Shown piece by piece: positions 24,266 to 32,480 of a stretch of DNA of 33,294 nt. The stretch comes from Peptococcaceae bacterium CEB3 (GTDB lineage Bacteria; Bacillota; Desulfitobacteriia; Desulfitobacteriales; Desulfitobacteriaceae), in assembly GCA_001029295.1 (NCBI GenBank), contig LDXJ01000027.1, positions 1 through 33,294 of the forward strand. The letters run 5' to 3'. A program made the translations under genes and the position numbers. Numbering within the stretch: the stretch's first letter is position 1; the number at the start of each line of letters is the position of its first letter. Under the pieces are notes generated by a model. The model ran no database searches. It was not told where the DNA came from and worked only from the letters and a program-made list of their open reading frames with translations.

Positions 24266-25140
24266 TCTTCAGCCCACTCTTTAGGTCCATCTTTAGGCCC
24301 ATCTTTAGACCAATCCGCGGACCAATCCGCGGACCGTTCACGGAAGCCCCCATATGCGGTTAACCGCCTGTGGCGGAAAATCAAGGCGACATACCCTGAA
24401 ATCGTGGCCCAGATCTTCATTTTGCTCGCCCCTCGTTTCCGGTCATAGCGCAGCTCAAAAGGAACCTCACTCCAGCCGCGGCAGAACGGGGCCAGTTTGA
24501 GGAGCAGCTCCACAGTGGCAGAGAAATTAGTGCTTTCAATCAGCCGCTCACCATAGGCGGCAAACCCTTTGCGCACAAGACCGAGCCGGTAAGCGCGAAA
24601 ACCGCAGGAGTAGTCCCGGATGCCCGGAAGCGGAAACGCACACTTCATGACGGTACCCGCGGCCCGGGAAAGAAAACGCCTGAGAAGCGACAGGCCTCTT
24701 TGCCTGCCGCCCGGGGTATAACGGGAAGCGATCACTAGGTCGTCTCCTTCCCGGATCCTCTGATAGAGAAGAGGGATCAGTTCGGGCGAATGCGTATTAT
24801 CCGCATCCAAAGTAACAATGGCATCAGGCCAGGGGTCACCCGCCGTTTCCCCTCCCGCGGGACCCCCGTTTTCCGCCCAACCGTCGTGTTTATACTCCAG
24901 CGCGCGCCGGAAACCGCTGAGCAGAGCCGGACCCAAGCCTCTATTCTCTCCGTGGCTTACAGCCTCGACCCGTTCGGACCGGAATGCATAATCCCGTATA
25001 ATGGTGCCGGTTTGATCCCGGCTCCCGTCATCCACACCAATGATCCGGTAGGGCAAGCCGCTGCAGGCTTTTTCCGTGTTCTCTAAAAGTGCCTGCAGTC
25101 CCTCCTCCTCATTATAGGCAGGCAATACAATAAAAAGCAT
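24262..25140 (-). CDS. GT2 glycosyltransferase, dolichyl/polyprenyl-phosphate sugar synthase-like
   Basis: 292 residues. LFIVLPAYNEEEGLQALLEN opens a GT-A fold, with VDDGSRDQTG and TLDADNTHSPE (the DXD-type motif), GLGPALLSGFRRAL and SRYTPGGRQRG, as in DPM1-like enzymes that load a sugar onto polyprenyl phosphate. The C-terminus ends in a repeated acidic/Trp tail (SADWSADWSKDGPKDGPKEW) encoded by five 12-bp units (24280-24339), probably a recent expansion. There is a Gly/Glu-rich insert around residues 85-100. It is coupled by overlap to the GT39 gene. Confidence 0.88.
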   Translation of the reverse strand: MLFIVLPAYNEEEGLQALLENTEKACSGLPYRIIGVDDGSRDQTGTIIRDYAFRSERVEAVSHGENRGLGPALLSGFRRALEYKHDGWAENGGPAGGETAGDPWPDAIVTLDADNTHSPELIPLLYQRIREGDDLVIASRYTPGGRQRGLSLLRRFLSRAAGTVMKCAFPLPGIRDYSCGFRAYRLGLVRKGFAAYGERLIESTNFSATVELLLKLAPFCRGWSEVPFELRYDRKRGASKMKIWATISGYVALIFRHRRLTAYGGFRERSADWSADWSKDGPKDGPKEWAEE

Positions 25141-25230
25141 ACCACCGTTCCCCCTTTTGGTTCAACAGTAGTATGCTCCATGCCTGCCGGAATAAACCCG
25201 AAAACGGATGGGAGCCGCTTTTCCTCTTGG

Positions 25231-25767
25231 TCAAAAAACCTTGGTCACTATCCAGATGGCGGCTAACAGTCCGACCAGGTCGGCCAGCAGGCCCAGCTTT
25301 AACGCATAGCGGTACTTGCGGATCCCCACCGACCCAAAGTACACCGTGAGGACGAAAAACGTGGTATCTGTGCTTCCTTGCAAAGTGGAAGCCAAACGAC
25401 CGATGAAGGAATCCGGGCCGTAACGGTAGATAAGCTGGGTCGCGACTCCCAAAGCACCGGACCCGCTCAGCGGGCGCATGATGGCGAGCGGGATAATCGC
25501 CGTCAGATTGGGGTCAAGCCCCAGGCGCAGCAGGAGCGGACGCAAGGCCCGGCCCAACAGTTCCAGAGCCCCGGAGTCAATGAAGATGCGCATGGCCACG
25601 AGCATCCCGATCAAAAAAGGGAGAATGCGCACTCCGGTCTTAAACCCCTCTTCCGCACCGGAAACGAAAGATTCATAGACCGGAACCTTGCGCAAGAAAG
25701 CAACCACCGGTACGACCAAAAGCAAAAAGGGAATCGCCCAGCGCGAAATCTCGCCTATCACGCTCAT
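25231..25767 (-). CDS. spmB: Spore maturation protein B
   Basis: 178 residues with several hydrophobic helices, beginning MSVIGEISRWAIPFLLL. It has VPVYESFVSGAEEGFKTGVRILPFLIGMLVAMRIF and RPLSGSGALG...GSTDTTFFVLTVYFGSVGIRKYRYAL, typical of SpmB (nucleoside-recognition/Gate-domain family). Together with SpmA it is required for full spore core dehydration in Bacillus. The frame runs on to 25950, but the ATG at 25767 overlaps the spmA stop (ATGA), which fixes the start. Expected to be made in the mother cell or forespore membrane during sporulation. Confidence 0.95.
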   Translation of the reverse strand: MSVIGEISRWAIPFLLLVVPVVAFLRKVPVYESFVSGAEEGFKTGVRILPFLIGMLVAMRIFIDSGALELLGRALRPLLLRLGLDPNLTAIIPLAIMRPLSGSGALGVATQLIYRYGPDSFIGRLASTLQGSTDTTFFVLTVYFGSVGIRKYRYALKLGLLADLVGLLAAIWIVTKVF

Positions 25768-26345
25768 AATTTTTGCCCACGCCGAAAAAAGCGGTCCGCA
25801 ATAATCGCGGCCGTCATCGCACAGCCGGTGGCAAAGATGGTGGGGCCGATGATTTCGGTCGGGTGCGCCGATTGGGCTTTGAGCCGCACCGCGATGATCG
25901 TCGCCGGTATCAGCGTAATCGCCGAGGTATTCAAGGCCAGGAACGTGCACATGGCCGGGCTGGCAACCTCAGGCTCCGGATTTTCCTTTTGCAGTTCCTG
26001 CATGGCTTTTAAGCCGAAAGGAGTGGCCGCGTTGCCCAAGCCCAGAATGTTGGCGCTCAGATTCATAATGATCGCACCCAAGGCCGGGCTGTCAGGTTTG
26101 AGTGAAGGAAAGAGGATGCGAATGGCCGGTCCGAACAGGCGCGCGATCCCTTTGACCAGACCCGCTTCCTCCGCCAAACGCATGAGCCCGAGCCAAAGGC
26201 TCATCACCCCGATCAGTTCAAAGGCGACCTCCACTCCCATCTCGGCGGCTTTAAGGGCCGAGGCGGTCACCGTGTCGATTCTTCCCGTGGCCGCAGCTGC
26301 CAGGATGCCGCTGACCAGCAAAATCAGCCAAACTAAATTGACCAT
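25764..26345 (-). CDS. spmA: Spore maturation protein A
   Basis: 193 residues, a membrane protein with a Gate-type domain. MVNLVWLILLVSGILAAAATGRID, VAFELIGVMSLWLGLMRLAEEAGL and NLSANILGLGNAATPFGLKAM are highly characteristic of SpmA. Partner of SpmB, overlapping it by four bases. GGGGGG TAAGG before the ATG is the ribosome site. That site forms one arm of a strong hairpin in the gap from gerW, so translation may depend on unfolding or on read-through from gerW. Confidence 0.96.
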   Translation of the reverse strand: MVNLVWLILLVSGILAAAATGRIDTVTASALKAAEMGVEVAFELIGVMSLWLGLMRLAEEAGLVKGIARLFGPAIRILFPSLKPDSPALGAIIMNLSANILGLGNAATPFGLKAMQELQKENPEPEVASPAMCTFLALNTSAITLIPATIIAVRLKAQSAHPTEIIGPTIFATGCAMTAAIIADRFFRRGQKL

Positions 26346-26351
26346 ACCTTA

Positions 26352-26386
26352 CCCCCCTCGTCTCAATTTATGAGACAGAAGGGGGG
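26352..26386 (-). promoter_or_regulatory. Hairpin occluding the spmA ribosome site
   Basis: CCCCCCT ... GTCTCA, loop TAAAT, TGAGAC ... AGGGGGG: 13 pairs with a small internal loop. The 3' arm is the G-rich ribosome site seven bases before the spmA ATG. No T-run follows, so it is not a terminator. It could block spmA translation or protect the mRNA 3' end of gerW. Confidence 0.6.
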
Positions 26387-26397
26387 ATTAGAATGAC

Positions 26398-26844
26398 TCA
26401 GGCGTCCTCGAGCCCCATGTCATCCTCATCATCCTGCTTTTTCTTGAACAGGCCCGACACTTTGTCGATAAGGTCCGGGACCGTATCGATAATCCGTTCG
26501 ACCACCGCATTGCTGTCCACCGGCAAGAGGCGCACTTGGCCATTGCCGACCACCAGGAAGCCGACCGGCTGAACGGAAACACCGCCGCCGCTGCCGCCGC
26601 CGAAAGGCAGAGCATTCGCTCCCTGCTCCTGTCCGTTACCCTGGTCTTGACCCTTACCCTGCTCATCCGCGGGCAAAAATTCGCTGCCGCCGGCGGCAAA
26701 CCCGCAAGCCACCCGCGAGACCGGGATGATCACTGAACCGTCATGTGTTTCCACGGGGTCTCCCACAATTGTATTCACGTCAACGATTTGCTGAATGCTT
26801 TCCATCGCTGTCTTCATGAGTGCTTCGATAGGATGATTGCCCAT
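26398..26844 (-). CDS. gerW: Spore protein GerW (YtfJ)
   Basis: 148 residues. HPIEALMKTAMESIQQIVDVNTIVGDPVETHDGSVIIPVSRVACGFAAGGSEF, GGGSGGGVSVQPVGFLVV and VRLLPVD are the conserved core of the YtfJ/GerW sporulation family (PF09579), needed for proper germination in Bacillus. A Gln/Gly-rich loop (EQGKGQDQGNGQEQG) and an acidic tail (KKKQDDEDD) vary between species. GGGGGTAG before the ATG is the ribosome site. It follows the ytfI-like gene by four bases, the same pairing as ytfI-ytfJ of B. subtilis. Confidence 0.95.
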   Translation of the reverse strand: MGNHPIEALMKTAMESIQQIVDVNTIVGDPVETHDGSVIIPVSRVACGFAAGGSEFLPADEQGKGQDQGNGQEQGANALPFGGGSGGGVSVQPVGFLVVGNGQVRLLPVDSNAVVERIIDTVPDLIDKVSGLFKKKQDDEDDMGLEDA

Positions 26845-26848
26845 GGCA

Positions 26849-27493
26849 CTACCCCCTTTTTCCCAACCGGATTGTCCGCAGCAAACTTATGCCGGCAAAA
26901 ATAATATGGCCGATACGCAACTGGAATATGCAGTGAATGTCACAAGAAAACCCGGGTGTTTGAAAGAGAGGAGTGACCTGAAGCAAAGGTTTTTTCACCC
27001 GAACTTGAATCTGACGGTAAAACCGGGTCAAAGCGACACCCAGAACCGACCAGAAAGCCCCGGCGGCCAGGGCGGTATGGACGGGATCCCGGCACCCGAT
27101 CGCGACCCGCCACTCCAGAGCCGTACAGTGCACACTCCGATAGAAGCGCGCCCGGGCCCGCCTGAAACCCGCCATGATCCGATGCAGCCTGGGCCAAAGC
27201 CTGAGGAGAAAATGATGGCGCACATAGCGAAAACGGGCCTGTGTTTTCATTTTGCTCCGCGTCTGGCCGGAGCGAACGCTCGGGTCCATTTCAATCAGGG
27301 GACCCTTTTCCCAGGAAAACTGAATGGTCGGAACCTGGAGATTGAACTGCCATAACCCATGCAAAGCACGGAGACCAATCTCCAGGTGGTCACGCTCGTC
27401 TTTACGCCGGTAGCGGAAATCGATCTGAGCTTTAATGGCCAAGCTCAAGGCCAGCCAAAAAAGCAATGCCAAAAAAAGAGCCAGTATCCGCAC
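26849..27493 (-). CDS. DUF2953 (YtfI-like) sporulation-associated protein
   Basis: 214 residues with an N-terminal hydrophobic anchor (MRILALFLALLFWLALSLAI), a beta-rich middle and a second hydrophobic patch (ALAAGAFWSVLGVAL), ending with the basic TIRLGKRG. Length, position directly before gerW and pattern fit DUF2953/YtfI proteins of spore formers. Function unknown. A GTG start with GGGGTG upstream. A candidate forespore promoter lies about 40 bp before it, in line with SigF control of ytfI-ytfJ in B. subtilis. Confidence 0.8.
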   Translation of the reverse strand: MRILALFLALLFWLALSLAIKAQIDFRYRRKDERDHLEIGLRALHGLWQFNLQVPTIQFSWEKGPLIEMDPSVRSGQTRSKMKTQARFRYVRHHFLLRLWPRLHRIMAGFRRARARFYRSVHCTALEWRVAIGCRDPVHTALAAGAFWSVLGVALTRFYRQIQVRVKKPLLQVTPLFQTPGFSCDIHCIFQLRIGHIIFAGISLLRTIRLGKRG

Positions 27494-27533
27494 GACATCA
27501 CCCCGTTACCCTACCGGAACCTCCTAAAATCCT

Positions 27534-27562
27534 AAGATTCCCGCTTTCTCAACGGTTTATAC
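27534..27562 (-). promoter_or_regulatory. Candidate SigF/SigG-type forespore promoter
   Basis: GTATA (27558-27562), exactly 15 bp, GGGAATCTT (27534-27542) on the minus strand, compared with the SigF pattern GYATA-N15-GGnnAnAnT (one deviation in the -10). The distance to the ytfI-like start is 40 bp. Confidence 0.45.
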
Positions 27563-27645
27563 TCGTGCTTCAGCTGCCCCTCTTTTTTAAGCTAAGCGTC
27601 CGCCCCTGCCGTCACTGCAGGCATCCGCTCGTTCCCCCCGGAACC

Positions 27646-28464
27646 TCATTTCTCAGCGAGCGGCGTACTCTTCACGGCATCTTCTGGGACCGTGTTCTCT
27701 GCGGTGGTATCCTGTCCGGGACTATCCTCCTCATCCTCCCCGGCGATATCCTCTCGGACGGTAGACTCGGTCCCTCGGGCGCCAGCCTTGCCGGCGCCGA
27801 CTTCCCTGATCGTGTTCTCCTCGGCTGTGTCCTCTCGCCCGGTATCCTCCCCGGCGCTCTCTTCTCCGGCCGTTTTCTCTCCTGCAGCATCCCCTCCCGA
27901 CGCTCTCCCGGACGCTCCCCCGGGCCCTTCGGCTGCCTCCTCCACCTGCTCGAAATGCAACGCGGGGAGGTCGGAGAGAGAAAGCAAACCGAAGTGAGTC
28001 AAAAATCGCTCGGTTGTGCCGAAAAGCACCGGGCGACCGGGGCCTTCTTTCCGCCCGACTTCTTGGATGAGACCTTTCTCCGCCAGAGTGGCTACGGCCG
28101 TATCTGACTGAATCCCGCGCAGAAATTCAATCTCTCCCCTCGTCACCGGCTGCCGATAGGCCACTATGGAGAGGACCTCCAAAGCCGCACCGGATAGCCC
28201 GGTCGCGGGCTGTTTGTACAAAAGTTCTATGTAAGGCGCAACCTCCGGCTTGGTCGCCAAACGAAACCCGCCGTTGACTTCCGCCACAGTCAAGCCGCGA
28301 GACTCACTCCCGCAGCTTTCCCGCAAATCCCGAATCAGCTCCGTGACATCCTCCTGGTTCATCGCCAGGATCTCAGCCAGCCGTTCGCAGGACAGAGGTT
28401 CTTTGGCCACGAACAAAAGTGCTTCCAGGGCGGCCATTTCCGTCTCGCGAAAAAGCACGGTCAC
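27646..28464 (-). CDS. scpB: Segregation and condensation protein B with acidic repeat tail
   Basis: 272 residues against about 180-200 in most ScpB proteins. The double winged-helix core is normal: MAALEALLFVAKEPLSCERLAEIL, GFRLATKPEVAPYIELL, LSGAALEVLSIVAYRQPVTRGEIEFLRG and GLIQEVGRKEGPGRPVLFGTT, ending with FLTHFGLLSLSDLP. From about residue 180 comes an extra tail rich in Glu, Gly, Ala and Thr (AGEKTAGEESAGEDTGREDT), encoded partly by four 15-bp units (27823-27882). It bridges ScpA and SMC in chromosome segregation. The tail is probably disordered. The GTG start overlaps the scpA stop (GTGA) and has GAGGAGG. Confidence 0.95.
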   Translation of the reverse strand: MTVLFRETEMAALEALLFVAKEPLSCERLAEILAMNQEDVTELIRDLRESCGSESRGLTVAEVNGGFRLATKPEVAPYIELLYKQPATGLSGAALEVLSIVAYRQPVTRGEIEFLRGIQSDTAVATLAEKGLIQEVGRKEGPGRPVLFGTTERFLTHFGLLSLSDLPALHFEQVEEAAEGPGGASGRASGGDAAGEKTAGEESAGEDTGREDTAEENTIREVGAGKAGARGTESTVREDIAGEDEEDSPGQDTTAENTVPEDAVKSTPLAEK

Positions 28465-29225
28465 TCCTCCTCAGCAAATTCCCAAGCCTTGGCCGTCGGA
28501 AAGAGGAAAATCTCGTTCCCGGAGGAAGACTGTTCCGCCCGGATCCTTCCGTCTTTCAATAACTCCAAAACGGCCAGGAAGGCCACCACCGCTTCCAGCC
28601 GGTCCGGGGTGCGCAGAAGCCGGCGGAAACCGATCCCCCGCGGATGCCATAGCACCCGCCGCCAAACATCTTTCAGCATGACTTGCAGGGCTATCTCGTC
28701 CGGCTTCAGATGTTCTATGCCTTCTCCTTTTTCCGTCCTGGCCAAAACCTGCCCGAAAGCCTGCCACAGGTCGGGAAAAGAAACACCTGCCAGGGGATCT
28801 CCGGCCCGACCCTGGCGCGTGAGGGCTTCCACATCCGGTTCTCGGAAATAGCGCCGCCCGGTGTTTCCCTGCAAGCTGCTCAGCCATTGGGCGGCCTCCT
28901 TGTAAGCCCGATAGGACAAAAGCCGTTCCACCAGTTCTTGACGCGGGTCTTCCGTCGAGACGCTTTCTTCGGGCCTGAGCGGTTTCGGCAGCAGAAGGGA
29001 AGACTTAATGTAAAGCAGGTGAGCCGCCAGAACCAGAAACTCGCTCGTCACTTCCATGTCCAGCGTACCCATCTTCTCCAGCGTCCGCATGAACTGTTCC
29101 GTAATCCGAGCGATAGGGATATCGTAGATATCCACTTTCTCCGCTTGAATCAGCTGCAAGAGCAAATCCAGCGGTCCTTGAAAAACGGGCAGCTCGACCA
29201 AAGGGGCCGGATGACTCTTTTCCAT
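28461..29225 (-). CDS. scpA: Segregation and condensation protein A (kleisin)
   Basis: 254 residues. FQGPLDLLLQLIQAEKVDIYDIPIARITEQF and EFLVLAAHLLYIKSSLLLPKP mark the N-terminal kleisin helices, and the C-terminal winged helix includes AVVAFLAVLELLKDGRIRAEQ. ScpA links the SMC head domains with ScpB. It starts at an ATG 23 bp after the M50 protease gene, with a GGGAG site 11 bases upstream, and overlaps scpB by four bases. Confidence 0.96.
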   Translation of the reverse strand: MEKSHPAPLVELPVFQGPLDLLLQLIQAEKVDIYDIPIARITEQFMRTLEKMGTLDMEVTSEFLVLAAHLLYIKSSLLLPKPLRPEESVSTEDPRQELVERLLSYRAYKEAAQWLSSLQGNTGRRYFREPDVEALTRQGRAGDPLAGVSFPDLWQAFGQVLARTEKGEGIEHLKPDEIALQVMLKDVWRRVLWHPRGIGFRRLLRTPDRLEAVVAFLAVLELLKDGRIRAEQSSSGNEIFLFPTAKAWEFAEEE

Positions 29226-29248
29226 ATGAAATCAGACTCCCGTGATTT

Positions 29249-29908
29249 TCAATGCAGCCAGGGCGCAAAAATAAGCTGGCCGATATTCCAATAGAGATTA
29301 AAAAGCCAGGACATGAGCGGGGAGAGCACAGCCCCCAACACGTTGGTAAAGAGCACCAAGGCCAAAATCAGCATGCCGTAGGACTCCAGGGCCCAGAGGT
29401 AACGGGCATAGCGCGCCGGCAGGAACCCGCTCAAGACCGCGAAACCATCCAACGGAGGGATCGGAATCAGATTAAAAATGCCTAAGCCCAGGTTCATGAG
29501 AATAATCGCCATAAAAATATCTTGGATGACCTGGTTATACTGGCTCCAGAGTGAGGCAGGCAGCACGATTGACGTCACAAGGAAAAGCATCATGGCCAAA
29601 AAAGCGATCATAAGGTTCATGACCGGCCCGGCCAGCGCCACCAGCATCCTTCCCCGCAACGGGTTGCCCTTGAAATAGCTGGGATTGGTCATGACCGGCT
29701 TGGCCCAGCCAAAACGAAAGAGCAGGGCCATCAGGCTGCCGAAGATATCCAGATGGACAAACGGATTTAAAGTCAAACGCCCTTGACTGCGCGGGGTGGG
29801 ATCCCCCAGAAAGTCCGCTACCCAAGCGTGGGCAAATTCGTGGAAAGCAAACCCGATTAAAAGAGCCGGAATATTCGCGATGAGGCTTGATAAGCTAAAA
29901 TCAAACAA
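29249..29908 (-). CDS. Site-2 protease family (M50) intramembrane metalloprotease
   Basis: 219 residues from a TTG start. LIGFAFHEFAHAWVADFLGDPTP carries the zinc-binding HEFAH (residues 23-27). GRMLVALAGPVMNLMIA is the conserved NPDG-like region of this subgroup, and NLIPIPPLDG supplies the third ligand Asp. Four or more hydrophobic helices. The frame continues to an ATG at 29965, but that part lies in the upstream gene. AAAGGGG precedes TTG 29908, which overlaps the upstream stop by eight bases. This short rhomboid-sized M50 subfamily is common next to scpAB in Firmicutes. Its substrate is unknown. Confidence 0.9.
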   Translation of the reverse strand: MFDFSLSSLIANIPALLIGFAFHEFAHAWVADFLGDPTPRSQGRLTLNPFVHLDIFGSLMALLFRFGWAKPVMTNPSYFKGNPLRGRMLVALAGPVMNLMIAFLAMMLFLVTSIVLPASLWSQYNQVIQDIFMAIILMNLGLGIFNLIPIPPLDGFAVLSGFLPARYARYLWALESYGMLILALVLFTNVLGAVLSPLMSWLFNLYWNIGQLIFAPWLH

Positions 29909-32480
29909 GGCTTTGCCCCTTTCTTTCCGTCTGGGCCAGCAGTCGCCGCACCAAATCTTCTTCATCCTGCGGACTTCTTATTTCCCCCGCCAGCCAAGCG
30001 GACCGAATGCGGACCAGGACAGCCCCGACGGCTTTCCCTTCCCGCAGACCGGCTGCCTGCAGAACCCGGCCGTTGACGGACATCTTCATTTTCTCCAGGG
30101 CCTCAGCATACTCTGTCAGCGCCTTTCCCCCACCTGAGGCTCCTCCTCCGCCTTCTTCCCGCGCCAGGAGCCTGACCAGCCACAGAGGAACCCGGTTCAG
30201 GATTCGGTCAAGGTCCGGCAAGCTCGGCGGCACTTGCGCCAATTCCCCGCGCAGCCGGAAATAGGCCCTGGTGTAAGCGGCAAAAGGCCGGGGAAGCCGG
30301 AGCTTTTGCAGAGCCTCTTCCGCCTCCTCCGCGCTCAAGCGGCAGAGCGTGTGCAACCAGCGTTCCAAAGGGGACCCGTCTCCGTCCTCACCGCTGAAAT
30401 TCCACGGGTACTCCCGGGCAAACCAGCGGCTGAGAACCCCGTACTCCACGAGAGCCAGGCCGATGGCCTGATACTCGGATTCCCGGTAGACAAGCAACAA
30501 CTCTTCCGTAAATCGTTCCCGGCTCAAGTTCTCCAAAACGCCGGCGTCCAAAGCCGTGTCCAAGGCTTCCACCGTTTCTTTGGCGAGCCTGAACCGGTAC
30601 CGCCCCGCAAAACGCAGAGCCCGCAGGATCCGGGTCGGGTCTTCAATAAAACTTAGGTTATGGAGAAGCCGGATTTCCCCTTGCAGCAAATCCCGCATGC
30701 CCCCGTAGTAGTCGACCAACTCGCCGAAGCATTCCGGGTTTAAAGCGATGGCCATGGCGTTGACCGTGAAGTCGCGGCGAAAGAGGTCGTCGCGCAGGGT
30801 GGACTTTTCCACCTCCGGCAGAGCCCCCGGATATTCATAATATTCTCGCCGCATGCTCGCTATGTCAACGTGCCTGCCGTCCGGAAACAGGATATTGGCC
30901 GTTCCGAAACGGGCATGCATCGTCAGTTCACCATAACCGAGTTTTTCCGCCAGGACCCCGGCGAACTTGGGACCGTTGCCTTCGACGACAAGGTCCAGGT
31001 CCCGAGTGGGCGTCAACAACAGCAAGTCCCGCACGAAACCACCCACCGCGTAAACCGCGATGCCCTCCCCCGCTGCCGTCTCCCCGGCCAGCCGGAGCAG
31101 TTCCCGAGTATCCGCGGAACCCCTCGCCAAGAGGTCCAGAATATCGGAGCGCACGGCCTGGCTGCGTTCCCGCGCCAGCACGGCCTCCACCGGGACGGCG
31201 CTCCCGTGCAGCATGCGCAGGACATCGGAGCGGGAAACGATACCGATGACTTGGTGATCCTCAACCACCGGCAACCGCCCCACATCATACTGGACCATCA
31301 ACTCCTGAGCGGCATGCCAGGGCACATCCGCCTCCACCGTAATGACCCGGGTGGCCATGAAACCTTTGACCGGCGCGTGCTCCAGGCCGTGTTTAATCGC
31401 TTTTTCGACGTCTCGCCTGGAGATGATCCCCACCAACACTCCCTGCTCAACCACCGGAACCCCAGTGTGCCCATAACGCAAGAGGATCTGCTCCACCTCG
31501 GCCAGGTGGGTTTCGGGAGATACGGTTTTCACGGGATAGCTCATAATGTCGCGAATCCGGAATGGCTGCTGTACCCGCTTTTCAATCTCCGCCCGCACCT
31601 TTTGCAGAATGTCCGCGGGATTACCGCCCTTGATCGTGGCCGAAGCCGCTTTCTCGTGTCCCGATCCGCCCAAAGCCTGCACAATCTCCTGCACGGGCAA
31701 GCCCTTGCCCCGTGAGCGGGCCACCAGGTAGACCCGATTTTCCATTTTGACGGCCAGGAACCAGGTCTCGGGCCCCTCCAATTCCCCCACGCGGTGGGCA
31801 AGCAGGGCCAGCCCCCCGACGTAATCCGGAATCTCCGCTTGTGACAAATAAACCAGAATTCCCTTAAACAGTTCCGTCTTGCCCTTGTCCAACACCTGCT
31901 GAAGCAGCGCTTTCTGCTCATTGGACAGCGGTCGGCGCAAATATTCGGCCACCACAGCCAATTGTGCCCCTCTCTCTAACAGAAAGGCCACGGCTCGGAC
32001 ATCCCGCACGGTCGTGTTCTCAAACAAGAGGCTTCCGGTATCGTCATAAATGCCGAGAGCCAGAAGGGTCGCTTCAAAAGGGCTAAGCAAAATACCGCGC
32101 TCAGCGATCTGCTCCACCAGCAGTGTTGTACAGGCCCCCACTGTTTCCACATGCACCCCTGCCGGCAGCGGCCCAGAATAAGGATGGTGATCATAAATTT
32201 CCAGCGCTGTTCCCGGCCGGCCGGCCGCCTTCTCCGCCAGGGTGCCGGACCGGTGCAAATCATGGGTGTCCACCAGAATGACCCGGTTGACATCTTCCGG
32301 AGCCACCTGAGAAGCCGTCTTCAACGAGAGGCGATCTTTGGCCAGGGCCAGAAAATCCTGGACATAAGAAGACGGCTTGCCCTCTACCACCGGAACACTG
32401 CCGGGGTTGAGTTTCTGGGCCGCCACCATGGAGGCCAGGGCATCAAAATCCAATTGGCGATGGGCGACAACGATTTCCAT
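29901..32480 (-). CDS. DHH-DHHA1-CBS-CBS-tRNA nucleotidyltransferase fusion
   Basis: 859 residues with at least four modules. A DHH phosphoesterase (VVAHRQLDFDALASMVAA; VDTHDL; YDHHPYSG) and DHHA1 (GGSGHEKAASATIKGG near 275) make up the first 300 residues. Two CBS domains follow (IRDIMSYPVKTVSPETHLAEVE; GFMATRVITVEADVPWHAAQE). The polymerase head has VGGFVRDLL and DLDLVVEG near 475-500, then RRDFTVNAMAI, and LRALRFAGRYRFRL leads into the RNA-binding region. This architecture is known in A-adding tRNA nucleotidyltransferase-like enzymes of Aquifex and Firmicutes. A role in tRNA 3'-end maturation or RNA turnover is expected. Specificity (CCA, A only or poly(A)) cannot be read directly. Confidence 0.93.
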   Translation of the reverse strand: MEIVVAHRQLDFDALASMVAAQKLNPGSVPVVEGKPSSYVQDFLALAKDRLSLKTASQVAPEDVNRVILVDTHDLHRSGTLAEKAAGRPGTALEIYDHHPYSGPLPAGVHVETVGACTTLLVEQIAERGILLSPFEATLLALGIYDDTGSLLFENTTVRDVRAVAFLLERGAQLAVVAEYLRRPLSNEQKALLQQVLDKGKTELFKGILVYLSQAEIPDYVGGLALLAHRVGELEGPETWFLAVKMENRVYLVARSRGKGLPVQEIVQALGGSGHEKAASATIKGGNPADILQKVRAEIEKRVQQPFRIRDIMSYPVKTVSPETHLAEVEQILLRYGHTGVPVVEQGVLVGIISRRDVEKAIKHGLEHAPVKGFMATRVITVEADVPWHAAQELMVQYDVGRLPVVEDHQVIGIVSRSDVLRMLHGSAVPVEAVLARERSQAVRSDILDLLARGSADTRELLRLAGETAAGEGIAVYAVGGFVRDLLLLTPTRDLDLVVEGNGPKFAGVLAEKLGYGELTMHARFGTANILFPDGRHVDIASMRREYYEYPGALPEVEKSTLRDDLFRRDFTVNAMAIALNPECFGELVDYYGGMRDLLQGEIRLLHNLSFIEDPTRILRALRFAGRYRFRLAKETVEALDTALDAGVLENLSRERFTEELLLVYRESEYQAIGLALVEYGVLSRWFAREYPWNFSGEDGDGSPLERWLHTLCRLSAEEAEEALQKLRLPRPFAAYTRAYFRLRGELAQVPPSLPDLDRILNRVPLWLVRLLAREEGGGGASGGGKALTEYAEALEKMKMSVNGRVLQAAGLREGKAVGAVLVRIRSAWLAGEIRSPQDEEDLVRRLLAQTERKGQSLV

